Positions 44,943 to 54,323 of a stretch of 64,000 nucleotides of DNA are shown here, in pieces. Numbering within the stretch: position 1 is the first letter of the stretch; each line of letters opens with the position of its first letter. A model generated the notes under the pieces. That model was not told the DNA's origin. It worked only from the letters and a program-made list of their open reading frames with translations, and did no database searches. Source of the stretch: Bacteroidota bacterium (lineage in GTDB: Bacteria > Bacteroidota > Bacteroidia > Bacteroidales > TTA-H9); the NCBI GenBank assembly GCA_003250395.1, contig QKGM01000012.1:62001-126000 (forward strand), in the 5' to 3' direction. A program made the position numbers and the translations under genes.

Positions 44943-46784
44943 TTAGCGAATTGTAAGCAGTAAGAGTATTGCAACCAGGTTGTTTAAAACGTGAAAGACT
45001 ATTCCCGCCAGTAAACCGCCTGAAGTTTTTCTCATCCAACCGCTCAGTATTCCAAACAGGAAGAAAACAGGGAACAGTACCAGGCTGAAGTGCATCGCAG
45101 CAAACAATGCTGCCTGAATAACATTCGCCACCTTGAAATTGATATACCGTTGACATGAATCGAGGATGACTCCCCTGAACACGATTTCTTCGTTAAACGG
45201 GACCAACAGGCAAATTACAGCTACACTAACTCCTTTGCCATAAGTGGTTATAAAAGCATGGATGTCTTGCCGTAAAGCGAGAAGATAGCCCGGGATGCTT
45301 GTCAGGTCTTCTGCCACAAATCCAAGGTTCCTGAAACCTATCTGGAGATAGATTCCGGCAACTATTTTATAGGCAAACAGGATTACTATCCCCATGATGA
45401 TGCTGTTTCTTATTGTCCAGTTTTTACTTAGCAGAACTCCCGGTTTTACCTTGTACAATGAAACAAGCCCGAATAATAAAAATGAAATAGAAAAAAGAAG
45501 TACAGACAATGCTCTTGCCTCTGAGGTCATTTCGTCCTGATTGAACGCATCGCTTGTAAATGCATAGAGAATTTCAGGTGAAGCTATTACAGTTACCAAA
45601 CTTGCTATCAGATAACCTACACTGACAAACCAGAACATCTTAAGGCCCCAGATAGATTCATAGTCCTTTGTGCGGGTTTTTAGTTTCCAGTAATGGCCAA
45701 CAAAATAGACAGGTAAAATCCACACAGAAGGCAGGAGAATCAGGAATATGATGGTCAGGAGCAAGGTCAGAATACCCGAGATGTCTCTTAATTTCCAATC
45801 TCCCTGAGGGTAAGCGAAGAAGACTTTCAGCCGGTATATGCCAAGTGGATCCATAGTATACCCAAGATCTCTGAATTTTGTATAGGATTCGATACATTTC
45901 TCTCCTGACTCGTGTTTCAGATCATGCCGAAGCAGGTTACTATATGTCTTTTCCCTGCCCCAGCCTTTAGCGGTATCTGCAACGAGGTATGTTCTGGCAA
46001 GATCATATTCGCCTGCTCCATCAAGTGTTTTGGCTAATTTATTATTATTGATGTAGGAAGAATCTTTCTGCGCGACTATTGTATAGAGTTCGTAAGCTTC
46101 CTGATAAGCTTCCAGTTCAAGAAGTAATGCCGCTTTCTGACTCAGATGCCATGCCTCCTCTATTGTATCCCCGTCACTTTTCAGGGCTTCCAATGCTTCA
46201 TCCTTTCGGTTGAGCTTGATTAATAATCTGGCATACTCAAGCGAGGATTTATATTCATCCTGATTGTAGATGGCTTTTTCAGAGTATAACAGGGCCGAGT
46301 CAAAATCATCAGCATAGTAGTAATAGGTCGCCATTCGTTTGTATAATTCTGCCCTGTCTATATCGCTCCAATCCCCGGGGTGATTTTCTATTGAGGTTTC
46401 AGCTCTTCTGACAACCTTAAGAAGCTCATCCTGCCATAAAAATTCTGCCTGATAGAGTAATACATCCGGATGATCCGGGAACCGGGTGTTTAGCAATGAA
46501 AGACAACTATCCAGTTCATCCTGATTTGGATTAATGTCTTCCATATCATCATACTGCGCGTTTTCTATGAACCTACATTTTTCAATCAGTATCCCTATAT
46601 CGTCGGGATACCTATTTAAACAGGAATCATATTTTTTAATGCAATCAAGGTAGAACAAATGATTGCTGTTGTTTAGCTGCTCAATCAGTTTTTGATGATC
46701 AGGTGCGTTCTGCCCTTTCACAATATGCAGACATAATAATAAAAGGGTAAGAAATATCAGGTTCCGGTGTAGGTTTTTTCTCAT
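44943..46784 (-). CDS. TPR-CPBP intramembrane metalloprotease fusion
   Basis: A 613-residue protein. It has a signal peptide (to about residue 25, IVKGQ), a periplasmic or extracytoplasmic tetratricopeptide region (about 40-310), then about eight membrane helices. The C-terminal CPBP (Rce1/Abi-like) domain has NEEIVFRG (Glu532, Glu533, Arg537), FAAMH (His565) and HVLNN (His598, Asn602), so all four conserved motifs are intact and glutamate-dependent proteolysis is expected. CPBP proteases act in prenyl-protein processing, bacteriocin self-immunity or signalling. The long TPR sensor domain is unusual and probably selects a partner protein. It is followed by another TPR gene on the same strand. 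Confidence 0.82.
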   Translation of the reverse strand: MRKNLHRNLIFLTLLLLCLHIVKGQNAPDHQKLIEQLNNSNHLFYLDCIKKYDSCLNRYPDDIGILIEKCRFIENAQYDDMEDINPNQDELDSCLSLLNTRFPDHPDVLLYQAEFLWQDELLKVVRRAETSIENHPGDWSDIDRAELYKRMATYYYYADDFDSALLYSEKAIYNQDEYKSSLEYARLLIKLNRKDEALEALKSDGDTIEEAWHLSQKAALLLELEAYQEAYELYTIVAQKDSSYINNNKLAKTLDGAGEYDLARTYLVADTAKGWGREKTYSNLLRHDLKHESGEKCIESYTKFRDLGYTMDPLGIYRLKVFFAYPQGDWKLRDISGILTLLLTIIFLILLPSVWILPVYFVGHYWKLKTRTKDYESIWGLKMFWFVSVGYLIASLVTVIASPEILYAFTSDAFNQDEMTSEARALSVLLFSISFLLFGLVSLYKVKPGVLLSKNWTIRNSIIMGIVILFAYKIVAGIYLQIGFRNLGFVAEDLTSIPGYLLALRQDIHAFITTYGKGVSVAVICLLVPFNEEIVFRGVILDSCQRYINFKVANVIQAALFAAMHFSLVLFPVFFLFGILSGWMRKTSGGLLAGIVFHVLNNLVAILLLLTIR

Positions 46785-46877
46785 CTGTTGTCTATTACTT
46801 CCGGTTTAGTGGTAATGTATAAAAGCTGACAGGATTAGCAGTCAACCCGTTTATAACGAACCATGTGAGGAGTATTT

Positions 46878-48266
46878 TTAGTCTTTAAACCATGCTTCAA
46901 GTTTGCTAATCTTATCCGGATTATTCGTTATGAATTCTTTAACTTCTTCATTTTCGGAAGTTTGTGCTATGTAATAACAAAAGGCTTCAACATTTTCTGT
47001 CTCAACTAAGCTATTAAACGTGGTAATATAGAAATCCCACCAAAATCCATTAATCTTGTCTTTATGCTCAATCAGGTTACCAAACAGCAATTGGGTAGTT
47101 TCAGCAAAGTACTCAAGATCGGTTTTATCCTTATTCTCTGTGGTAAATCTTGCAGCACTATTAAGACTTAATATTAATTCTGTAGTCCGAAGGGAAGGGT
47201 CGCCAGAGTTTAATGATGGCATTATGATATTAATATTTTTCTCGTCTTTCTTTACAACATTGCTTGCCAACTTTTTTAACAATAACTGGTATTGTATGGC
47301 AGATCTGTCAGAATTGGGTTCTATCATGAGGAAATAATAGAGGGGCAAAATAGATTTTATCTTATAACCTTTAGCATTCATAATGGCCGACAGAAGGATG
47401 TGACTGCTTCCATGATCCGGTTTTGCCAATATAGCATTGATGGCTGCCTTCTCGGCTGTCTCGTAGTCATTGCTGTTGTAAGCCGTCAGCCCAAGGTTAT
47501 AATTCAGTAAATTGCTCCCCGAGAATTGTACCAATCCTTTTTCATAGGCTTTGATCGCCTTCCTGGGGGAACCGGATAAATCCAGAGAACTGCCCAGTAC
47601 GACGTAAGCTAATTCTTCATATTCCTGATGTTGATCGATAACCTTCCGGCTGTATTTGATGGCCCCTTTGTAATTCCCCATGTACATGTATGTAGCAGAT
47701 AATTCGTAGTTAACCAGTACGGAGTTTTTGTCGATAGTCAGTGCCTCCAGATACCTGGCAACTGCTTCTTCATATTTCCCTTCATCAGTCAGCGTTACAC
47801 CCTGGTTTACCAAAACCTTAAATTTTTCGTCCGGGGTCAGTTCTTTACTATATTTTAATTTTGCCCAGACCATAAGTCCTGACAACACAATTTCCTGAGT
47901 GCTGTCTGATTTTAGTGCTTTCTCTTTTCCTTCGTTTTCGGTTCCTTCATTGTATGTAAATGATTTTTCTTCTTCAAGATAGTGAACCCTGGGCAGTATC
48001 TTTTCTCCACTTCTCTCCAGAACAGTTACATGAGAAACTCTTCCTTTGATTATAGGTGCAACATAACTATAGGTTACCATAGTTTTGTTTTCTTTCAATA
48101 CAGAAAAGACTCCAACGATAATCGATTGTTTTCCCAACGTTGCAAACTCAGTTTCGGTTTCACTGTATTTTTTCAATTCAACAGTTAACCCGTCACTTTC
48201 TATACTTTGCCCGAATAACACGTGAGCCATCAAAGTGATGATAGCTATTAAAATACATTTTCTCAT
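46878..48266 (-). CDS. Exported tetratricopeptide-repeat protein
   Basis: A 462-residue protein with a signal peptide (MRKCILIAIITLMAHVLFGQ). A beta-rich N-terminal part (about 20-145) is followed by at least four TPR units (about 150-300), for example EGKYEEAVARYLEALTIDKNSVLVNYELSATYMYMGNYKGAIKYSRKVI. The C-terminal helical part (about 310-462) is unassigned. It probably works as a periplasmic scaffold. It lies upstream of the TPR-CPBP gene in the same direction with a 93-base gap, so the two may be cotranscribed. Function is otherwise unknown. Confidence 0.75.
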   Translation of the reverse strand: MRKCILIAIITLMAHVLFGQSIESDGLTVELKKYSETETEFATLGKQSIIVGVFSVLKENKTMVTYSYVAPIIKGRVSHVTVLERSGEKILPRVHYLEEEKSFTYNEGTENEGKEKALKSDSTQEIVLSGLMVWAKLKYSKELTPDEKFKVLVNQGVTLTDEGKYEEAVARYLEALTIDKNSVLVNYELSATYMYMGNYKGAIKYSRKVIDQHQEYEELAYVVLGSSLDLSGSPRKAIKAYEKGLVQFSGSNLLNYNLGLTAYNSNDYETAEKAAINAILAKPDHGSSHILLSAIMNAKGYKIKSILPLYYFLMIEPNSDRSAIQYQLLLKKLASNVVKKDEKNINIIMPSLNSGDPSLRTTELILSLNSAARFTTENKDKTDLEYFAETTQLLFGNLIEHKDKINGFWWDFYITTFNSLVETENVEAFCYYIAQTSENEEVKEFITNNPDKISKLEAWFKD

Positions 48267-48913
48267 TTTGATTAGGATTTTGAAAGAAGTGTTGCTGTAC
48301 TTGTTTAAATTATAAAGTAATTGATTGATAATATTATTGCTTTGAACTACAGTAATACAATGTTTTGTGGATATTCTGGATGATACATGTGATCAGGTAA
48401 TCATGTAATCAGTTTAATGTTTTGAAGATGGTGATGTGCTGGCACCAAAAGTAATGTTTTTTTCTTAAAAAGCCCTCAGGAAACGGACATAGGTATCATG
48501 CCCCGGTTTATATCAACAGATTACTCATAGATCAGCAATAAGTGATAGTATTATTAATGACCATGTTTTGTAATTACACAACATTATCTCATTTCATAAA
48601 GCACTCACTACCTGTAAGGAGAAGAAGAGTTGATCTTAAATGACCAGATATCGCCCATTAACCGAGAAACATATGCAGAGATATGATGCAACCGCGGTAT
48701 TATTAGACAACATTACTGTATTAACATATATAAAACCAGTGATGTTTTCGTCAGATTTTGTTAATAAGGGATGGATAAAAAGGAGATTCATTACAGCAAA
48801 TTTCCAAGATAACCATCATGGTTTTTTCGCGGGAGATAATTTAAGTTCAACCCGAAAGGAATAATACAATATTAACTAATTCCGGAACCAGAGTTGTGTC
48901 ATCGGTTTCAACA
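48267..48913. other. Intergenic region without a recognised gene
   Basis: About 650 AT-rich bases between the TPR gene and the region after glyS. The 74-codon plus-strand ORF at 48640 shows no family features and no promoter, so I do not call it. No RNA gene is recognisable. Confidence 0.4.
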
Positions 48914-48958
48914 GTCCCTGCAGCATGGGTTTTGATAATTCTTCCCTGCAGCAGGGAC
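48914..48958. repeat. Inverted repeat downstream of glyS
   Basis: GTCCCTGCAGCATGGG (48914-48929) and TCCCTGCAGCAGGGAC (48943-48958) pair at 13 of 16 positions, and the right arm alone contains TCCCTGC-A-GCAGGGA, a 7-1-7 palindrome. It lies 22 bases beyond the glyS stop but is not followed by a T-run, so it may be a transcript-end stabiliser or a protein site. Confidence 0.5.
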
Positions 48959-48980
48959 ATATACTTGAATCCGTCTTATT

Positions 48981-50507
48981 TTATAAAATTGGTTTCAAAC
49001 GGCTCCCTATAATTGCATGTAATTCATCAATGGCTACGCGGTGCTGTTCCATTGTATCACGTTCACGGATTGTGACCGTGTTATCTTGTGTAGTCTGGTG
49101 GTCGATGGTAATGCAATAGGGTGTACCGATAGCATCCTGCCTGCGGTAACGGCGGCCAATAGAATCTTTCTCCTCGTACTGGCACATATAGTCGCATTTG
49201 AGCCTCTCCATGATTTCACGTCCTTTCTCGGGTAGACCGTCTTTGGCTACAAGTGGCAGGATAGCTGCTTTGACTGGTGCCAGCATAGGAGGAATGCGAA
49301 GTACGACCCTTTCGGAACCGTCTTCAAGTTTTTCCTCATGGTAGGCATGGCTCAATACAGCAAGGAACATCCTGTCGAGACCGATGGAGGTCTCAACCAC
49401 ATAGGGGACATAGCTTTCGTTAAGTTCCGGGTCGAAGTATTGCAGTTTTTTCCCCGAATGGTTTTGGTGGGCGGTCAGGTCGAAGTCGGTACGTGAATGA
49501 ATCCCTTCAAGTTCCTTGAAGCCAAACGGGAAGTCGAACTCGATGTCTGCAGCAGCATTGGCGTAATGGGCCAGTTTGTCATGATCGTGGAAACGGTACT
49601 TTGAGGAAGGCATTCCCAGCGAGAGGTGCCATTTCATACGGGCTTCCTTCCAGTATTTGTACCACTCCATTTCGGTACCGGGGCGCACAAAGTACTGCAT
49701 CTCCATTTGCTCAAATTCGCGCATGCGGAAGATGAACTGACGGGCGACTATCTCGTTGCGGAAGGCTTTCCCGGTTTGGGCTATCCCGAAAGGTATCTTC
49801 ATCCGGCCAGTCTTTTGGACATTGAGGTAGTTCACAAAAATTCCCTGAGCGGTCTCGGGACGAAGGTAAATGGTGTTTGCATCTTCACTGACTGAGCCCA
49901 TGGAAGTAGAGAACATCAGATTAAACTGTCGAACCTCTGTCCAGTTGCGGGTACCACTAATCGGACAAGCGATTTCACAGTCTATAATTACCTGACGAAC
50001 TTCCTCCAGGTTTCCTTTTTCGAGGGCTGTAAAGAAACGTTTGCGAACTTCATCCATCTTTTGCTGGTTCTCGAGGACACGTGGATTGGTAGCCCGGAAC
50101 TGCTCCTCATTAAAAGCTTCGCCAAAACGTTTGGACGCTTTTTCAACTTCTTTGCTAATCTTGCCTTCAATCTTCGCCAGATAATCTTCAACCAGAACAT
50201 CGGCGCGATAGCGTTTCTTGGAATCCTTGTTGTCAATCAAAGGATCATTGAATGCATCAATATGTCCCGAAGCTTTCCATGTCGTTGGGTGCATGAAGAT
50301 AGCTGCATCAATTCCCACGATGTTTTCGTGAAATTGTACCATCGACTTCCACCAGTAATCCCGGATGTTTTTTTTCAGTTCAACACCATACTGGGCATAA
50401 TCATACACGGCGCTTAAACCGTCGTAGATCTCACTTGAAGGAAAAACAAACCCATACTCTTTGGCATGGGATACAAGATTTTTAAAAATATCGTCCTGAT
50501 TGGCCAT
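48981..50507 (-). CDS. glyS: Glycine--tRNA ligase, homodimeric class II type
   Basis: A 508-residue class II aminoacyl-tRNA synthetase of the alpha2 type (eukaryote/Gram-positive-like), which charges tRNA-Gly. The N-terminus (FKNLVSHAKEYGFVFPSSEIYDGLSAVYDYAQYGVELK) is diagnostic. Class II motif 2 appears in GIAQTGKAFRNEI and motif 3 near VVETSIGLDRMFLAVL. The C-terminal anticodon-binding domain (PPMLAPVKAAILPL onward) is complete. It is an essential translation gene, cytoplasmic. The -7 element at 50526-50533 supports this start. The upstream membrane protein gene in the same direction is 56 bases away. Confidence 0.97.
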   Translation of the reverse strand: MANQDDIFKNLVSHAKEYGFVFPSSEIYDGLSAVYDYAQYGVELKKNIRDYWWKSMVQFHENIVGIDAAIFMHPTTWKASGHIDAFNDPLIDNKDSKKRYRADVLVEDYLAKIEGKISKEVEKASKRFGEAFNEEQFRATNPRVLENQQKMDEVRKRFFTALEKGNLEEVRQVIIDCEIACPISGTRNWTEVRQFNLMFSTSMGSVSEDANTIYLRPETAQGIFVNYLNVQKTGRMKIPFGIAQTGKAFRNEIVARQFIFRMREFEQMEMQYFVRPGTEMEWYKYWKEARMKWHLSLGMPSSKYRFHDHDKLAHYANAAADIEFDFPFGFKELEGIHSRTDFDLTAHQNHSGKKLQYFDPELNESYVPYVVETSIGLDRMFLAVLSHAYHEEKLEDGSERVVLRIPPMLAPVKAAILPLVAKDGLPEKGREIMERLKCDYMCQYEEKDSIGRRYRRQDAIGTPYCITIDHQTTQDNTVTIRERDTMEQHRVAIDELHAIIGSRLKPIL

Positions 50508-50525
50508 AATGATCTATTAAGTGCG

Positions 50526-50533
50526 CAAAAATA
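50526..50533 (-). promoter_or_regulatory. -7 promoter element of glyS
   Basis: On the minus strand TATTTTTG, matching TAnnTTTG, 18 bases before the start codon. A -33 box is not evident. Confidence 0.5.
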
Positions 50534-50563
50534 GGGAAAATAGGTTGAATCACACCGGTTGCA

Positions 50564-52087
50564 TCAATTGAAAAGGCCGATATGCAGCGAAAAAGTGAAG
50601 ACCACATGAAGCCCGTAAGCCAGTAATATCCTTATCAGGGCGAGTGTCATGATGGTGGCAATTGTCCAGATGAAACCTACCCGATAGTTGGTCTTACGAT
50701 GCGATACAGAAGCTGGTTTGGCATGCCGGTTGAAGTACATTGCCAATGTCATAATCCCAAGAGCTCCGGCGATAATTGAATCGTAAACCATGATATTGGG
50801 GTGTTGTGGCGTGCGGTCAGGAGTACGCAACACAAGCAGAATAAACGAGCCGACTATCCAGGGGAGTACGGCCTGGCTGGTAACAAAAAGTAGGCGATTC
50901 TCCCTTTTAATTCTTCCCGGGTTTCCGGCGGTAGCCAATAACCAGGGTACAACATAATAACCGGCATAGGCCAGGATCGAGAGTGCAATCAAAGCAAAAA
51001 GAATCTTCAGTATAATGCCCATATACATCCAGTTGGCCACATAACCAAAGCCCTGATCAGTAATAACACCTGCAACGAATCCCCCAAAGAACTGGTTGAA
51101 TAAATGGAAGGCAAGCCAAAGGAAAAAAAGACGGTTAAACCCTCTTACCACCTTTTTTCTGATTAAATAAAAGTAGGTGAAGAGCCCTCCAATGAGTGAA
51201 GCCAGGGGGCCAGCAAGCGTGATGACGATTATATTCATTGGCGTCCACTGCGATGCAGCATTGCCGATGGGAAACATTACCTCATAATAATACAGTACTG
51301 AGTCTATACTGAAGAAGGAGGCTGCAAGCATGACAGAGATCTGGTAGAATAACCATGCAGATATTCCTGCAGCCAGAAAAACAACTAGAGAACTTATGAA
51401 ATAGGTTATTTCGTTCGCGATTCTAACACTGACAGGTTCATGTTTTGTTCCTGGTCCTTCCTTGAGGAAAGGGTCGTGGGGAGAATCGCGGAGATATAGA
51501 CTGTAGAGAAGGTTTTCCCAAATACCCTGCCATTTCCGGGGTAAATAATTCCAGATGAGGAATCTCCTGGTTTCTGCAGGCTTTTTGCGTCTTGATCCTG
51601 ATTTCTTCCGGGAGGCATCTGAACTTTTTGTAAAATTGGCCGATGGAAATCCAGCAGGTGAATTGTCGGGCATTACCAGTTGTTCAACTGAAGGAGAATT
51701 AGTTAAATCAGGCTTATTGCCGGGATCATCAGTTCTGTATTGTTTGATGTGCGGATGCCTGCGCTGAGGCTTACGGGGTTGTTTGGTTTCTATCTCTCTG
51801 TAAGCAATGCTGCTTCGCCTTTTAAATAATGATCTGAAGCTGCTTAAAGCTTCCGTCAGCATGTTTCTTTTCCGTCGTTCAGGTTTGCGATGTTTCCTCT
51901 TTCCTTTTTCTTGTCTGTTGCTTCTTACAGAAGAATCCACCTCGGTAATCCCGGCTACCCATTCCCCTTCTTTTTCCTCTTTATTACGATGCTTTGGTCT
52001 CCTGTCAGGAGATTGTGACCCAAGCAAACCGGCAACCCACCTGTCGATTATGTTTGAGGAATATGTATGCTTACGATGGCCGGTCAT
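50564..52087 (-). CDS. Membrane protein with a long basic N-terminal extension, unknown function
   Basis: A 507-residue protein in two parts. The first 170 or so residues are very rich in Arg, Lys, Ser and Pro (KGKRKHRKPERRKRN, KKSGSRRKKPAETRR) and look disordered and cytoplasmic. The rest holds about seven membrane helices, with conserved-looking FHLFNQFFGGFVAG between helices. I do not recognise the family. The helical part is reminiscent of M50-like membrane proteins, but no HExxH is seen. A later start is possible (for example Met76), which would shorten the basic tail; the reading frame is open and codon use is consistent throughout. Confidence 0.65.
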   Translation of the reverse strand: MTGHRKHTYSSNIIDRWVAGLLGSQSPDRRPKHRNKEEKEGEWVAGITEVDSSVRSNRQEKGKRKHRKPERRKRNMLTEALSSFRSLFKRRSSIAYREIETKQPRKPQRRHPHIKQYRTDDPGNKPDLTNSPSVEQLVMPDNSPAGFPSANFTKSSDASRKKSGSRRKKPAETRRFLIWNYLPRKWQGIWENLLYSLYLRDSPHDPFLKEGPGTKHEPVSVRIANEITYFISSLVVFLAAGISAWLFYQISVMLAASFFSIDSVLYYYEVMFPIGNAASQWTPMNIIVITLAGPLASLIGGLFTYFYLIRKKVVRGFNRLFFLWLAFHLFNQFFGGFVAGVITDQGFGYVANWMYMGIILKILFALIALSILAYAGYYVVPWLLATAGNPGRIKRENRLLFVTSQAVLPWIVGSFILLVLRTPDRTPQHPNIMVYDSIIAGALGIMTLAMYFNRHAKPASVSHRKTNYRVGFIWTIATIMTLALIRILLAYGLHVVFTFSLHIGLFN

Positions 52088-52387
52088 TTAACAGCGTTTA
52101 TGCTGCAAAGAAATAAAGATTAGATAGTTTTACCAAACATAATCTGTAATTTCACATTGAATTAATTTAAAACCGGAATTACAGCTTACTATCATAGTTC
52201 ACCGCTCAAAACATGTTTAACGGGAAAGCAGAGAGACCCCTCAACAGGTTATTTTTTCATGTCTTCCGCATTTTGATCAATTCATTGCACGACAAACAAA
52301 GACCCTCATATTGCCATTAGCATAAGCGGCACAGGAAGAATGAAAAGTTGCTTACCGACAGAGTATATCTGAAAACTAACGATCGTA
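52088..52387. other. Intergenic region
   Basis: 300 bases between two minus-strand genes. Nothing recognisable apart from general AT-richness; no clear terminator for the operon upstream. Confidence 0.4.
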
Positions 52388-53272
52388 TTACTTTCGCCCC
52401 AAAGTAAATGTACGGGTAATATTAAACCCGAAATATATATCTCCCTTCAACCAGTCGCCCTGAGTTTCTGTAATAAAGGCGTTCTCGTTGATAGGTACAC
52501 TGTTGGTAAAGAAAAGCTGAAAGACATGTCCCCCTGTTTCAATGTCAAATCCTATTGACAGACTGTTATCGAATTCATCGGCTGTCTTGCCTGGAAGTAG
52601 ATAGAAATACTCGGCATTGACGCTCATACGTTGTGTAAGCTTTAACCGACCGCCAGCTCCCATGGCAAATACAGTATTCTGATCTTCTTTGAGGGGGACA
52701 AAATTCCTGTGAACAATCGTAGGTGTAAGTTGTAACGAGAAGGAGGAGTTAAATTTACGGGCGATAAGCAATTGGTGGACAAAAGACAACCGGCTGGAGA
52801 AATAGTTTACCCTGTCTGTATTCTCCCATTTCAGGGAATTGATGCCCATCGATCCAAAATAGCTAATGCTGACTGGCATATTTTTTTCTCCACTGCTTTG
52901 TTGCAGTAGTTTAAACTTTACAAAGCCATCGTACAGTTTTTTATATGTACTCCTTCCGATACCTATGGCAAGCCTGTCGGAAATGCCGTATTCGAGGCCG
53001 AAACGGATTGTTGCCTGGTCAAGGCCGAACAAGTCGTATGCTCCCTGATTCAGCCTTCCAAAATGGTGAGAAATGATGAACAGCAGGTCTCCCTTTGCAG
53101 GTGACTGGATGCTGTGATTTAGCACCACTCTTGTGGTTTTAAATGTTGCATAAGTGTACTCGGTGGCAGGTTTGTCATCGCCCAGCATATTCATTAAATC
53201 GTCCTGAGCGCTTACTCCCTGCACAAGGCCGGCTAAGAGGAGAATCACCGGTAATCGTTTCATCAGGTTCAT
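52388..53272 (-). CDS. DUF5777-family outer-membrane beta-barrel protein
   Basis: A 294-residue protein with a signal peptide (cleavage near GVSAQDD) and alternating beta strands to a C-terminal GFNITRTFTLGRK. TTRVVLNHSIQSPAKGDLLFIISHHFGRLNQGAYDLFGLDQATIRFG is characteristic of DUF5777. Function unknown. It is the last gene of a five-gene minus-strand operon with YceI, an OB-fold protein and two cytochrome c-like lipoproteins. Its ATG overlaps the YceI stop (ATGA), which fixes this start and shows translational coupling. Confidence 0.82.
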   Translation of the reverse strand: MNLMKRLPVILLLAGLVQGVSAQDDLMNMLGDDKPATEYTYATFKTTRVVLNHSIQSPAKGDLLFIISHHFGRLNQGAYDLFGLDQATIRFGLEYGISDRLAIGIGRSTYKKLYDGFVKFKLLQQSSGEKNMPVSISYFGSMGINSLKWENTDRVNYFSSRLSFVHQLLIARKFNSSFSLQLTPTIVHRNFVPLKEDQNTVFAMGAGGRLKLTQRMSVNAEYFYLLPGKTADEFDNSLSIGFDIETGGHVFQLFFTNSVPINENAFITETQGDWLKGDIYFGFNITRTFTLGRK

Positions 53273-53826
53273 AACTGGTTCATTTTATCGTATGTGGCAT
53301 CAACAGTTACCTCAATGGTTTCTGCTATTTGTTTTACTACAGCTGTCGGGATACTTATTCCATAATCTTTTGGCTTTACTTCAAAAATGGCATGGGCCAG
53401 GATCTTACCTCCTTTGACTTCCAGTGTTCCGGCGGTCTTCACCTTATTTGTTTTTCCATGAATGGTAAGGTCTCCCTCCACCTCAACTTTGTATTTACCT
53501 TCCTTCGTGATGTCGATGGTCTGAAACCCGATAACCGATCCTTTAAAGACAGCATTGGGAAATTTATCCGATTCAACATAGTTCTCGTTGAAGTGCTCCT
53601 GCATCAGTGCTTTTTCAAATTCGAACGATTTCATGAGAACCTTGAATACAATCTGACCCGTTGACAAATCTAATGCCGAGTTCACCTGATGATTCACAGC
53701 TTCAATTTTTTCCATAGGCGTATCGCTATAGAAGCGTATTTTCCCTGTTTTGGTCATATATTTTTGGGCCATAATACCCTGAATGGTCATCGAAATAATT
53801 ATTAAAGCAATGATTCTAATTTTCAT
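53269..53826 (-). CDS. YceI-family periplasmic protein
   Basis: A 185-residue protein with a signal peptide (cleavage near GIMAQK), then a YceI lipocalin-like barrel: KTGKIRFYSDTPMEKIEAVNHQVNSALD, FPNAVFKGSVIG, GDLTIHGKTNKVKTAGTLEV and a C-terminal YGISIP stretch. YceI proteins bind isoprenoid lipids such as quinones in the periplasm. Here it lies in an operon with haem proteins, so a role in supplying or sensing quinone is plausible but inferred. It overlaps the DUF5777 gene by four bases and follows the OB-fold gene by 17. Confidence 0.88.
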   Translation of the reverse strand: MKIRIIALIIISMTIQGIMAQKYMTKTGKIRFYSDTPMEKIEAVNHQVNSALDLSTGQIVFKVLMKSFEFEKALMQEHFNENYVESDKFPNAVFKGSVIGFQTIDITKEGKYKVEVEGDLTIHGKTNKVKTAGTLEVKGGKILAHAIFEVKPKDYGISIPTAVVKQIAETIEVTVDATYDKMNQL

Positions 53827-53843
53827 GGATTATATTTTGTTAA

Positions 53844-54281
53844 TTATTCAACAAAAGAGCATTTTTCAAAAATGATATCAGTTCCATTGAATCCCGTGAG
53901 ATATCCTTTCAGTTTGACAGCTTTATCCGGAGTCAGATGGAAGTCAGGTTTGAAGGCTTGTGGATGAAGTGAGCATCTGATCCCTTCATCACCAAAGTCA
54001 CCCTGCCTGAAAACGAATACGATGAAATGCAGGGTGTCGGATTGTTCAATTCCGGTTGGTACGCCAGTAATTTCAATTACTTTTCCATTGTATTTTTTTT
54101 CTGCGGCAGATTGATCGGCAATGTATGCATTGAAGAGGGTTTCTGCATCAACAGAAGCATCGGCAGGAAGGGTTATATAGTCCGGATGTGGTTTGTTGTA
54201 TATATACTTCCATACATAGAAGCCTGAGGCCAGTGCTAAAATGAGAGCGATTACTACAATGCGAAACACATTCTTTTTCAT
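53844..54281 (-). CDS. OB-fold (tRNA_anti-like) membrane-anchored protein
   Basis: A 145-residue protein with an N-terminal membrane anchor or uncleaved signal (about 5-26, VIALILALASGFYVWKYIY). It is followed by an OB-fold of the tRNA_anti-like type: NGKVIEITGVPTGIEQSD, HFIVFVFRQGD, AVKLKGYLTGFNGTDIIFEKCSF. In Bacteroidota this domain recurs in small periplasmic proteins of unknown function rather than in RNA binding. It is the middle gene of the cytochrome/YceI operon and probably acts in the periplasm with its neighbours. Confidence 0.78.
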   Translation of the reverse strand: MKKNVFRIVVIALILALASGFYVWKYIYNKPHPDYITLPADASVDAETLFNAYIADQSAAEKKYNGKVIEITGVPTGIEQSDTLHFIVFVFRQGDFGDEGIRCSLHPQAFKPDFHLTPDKAVKLKGYLTGFNGTDIIFEKCSFVE

Positions 54282-54323
54282 TTTGCTATGGGTTTAATTG
54301 ATTGGGTAACTAAAACCGGATAA

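Noticed and set aside
48640-48864. 74-codon plus-strand ORF in the gap before glyS
   Set aside because: No promoter, no recognisable domain, AT-rich codons without bias; probably chance.
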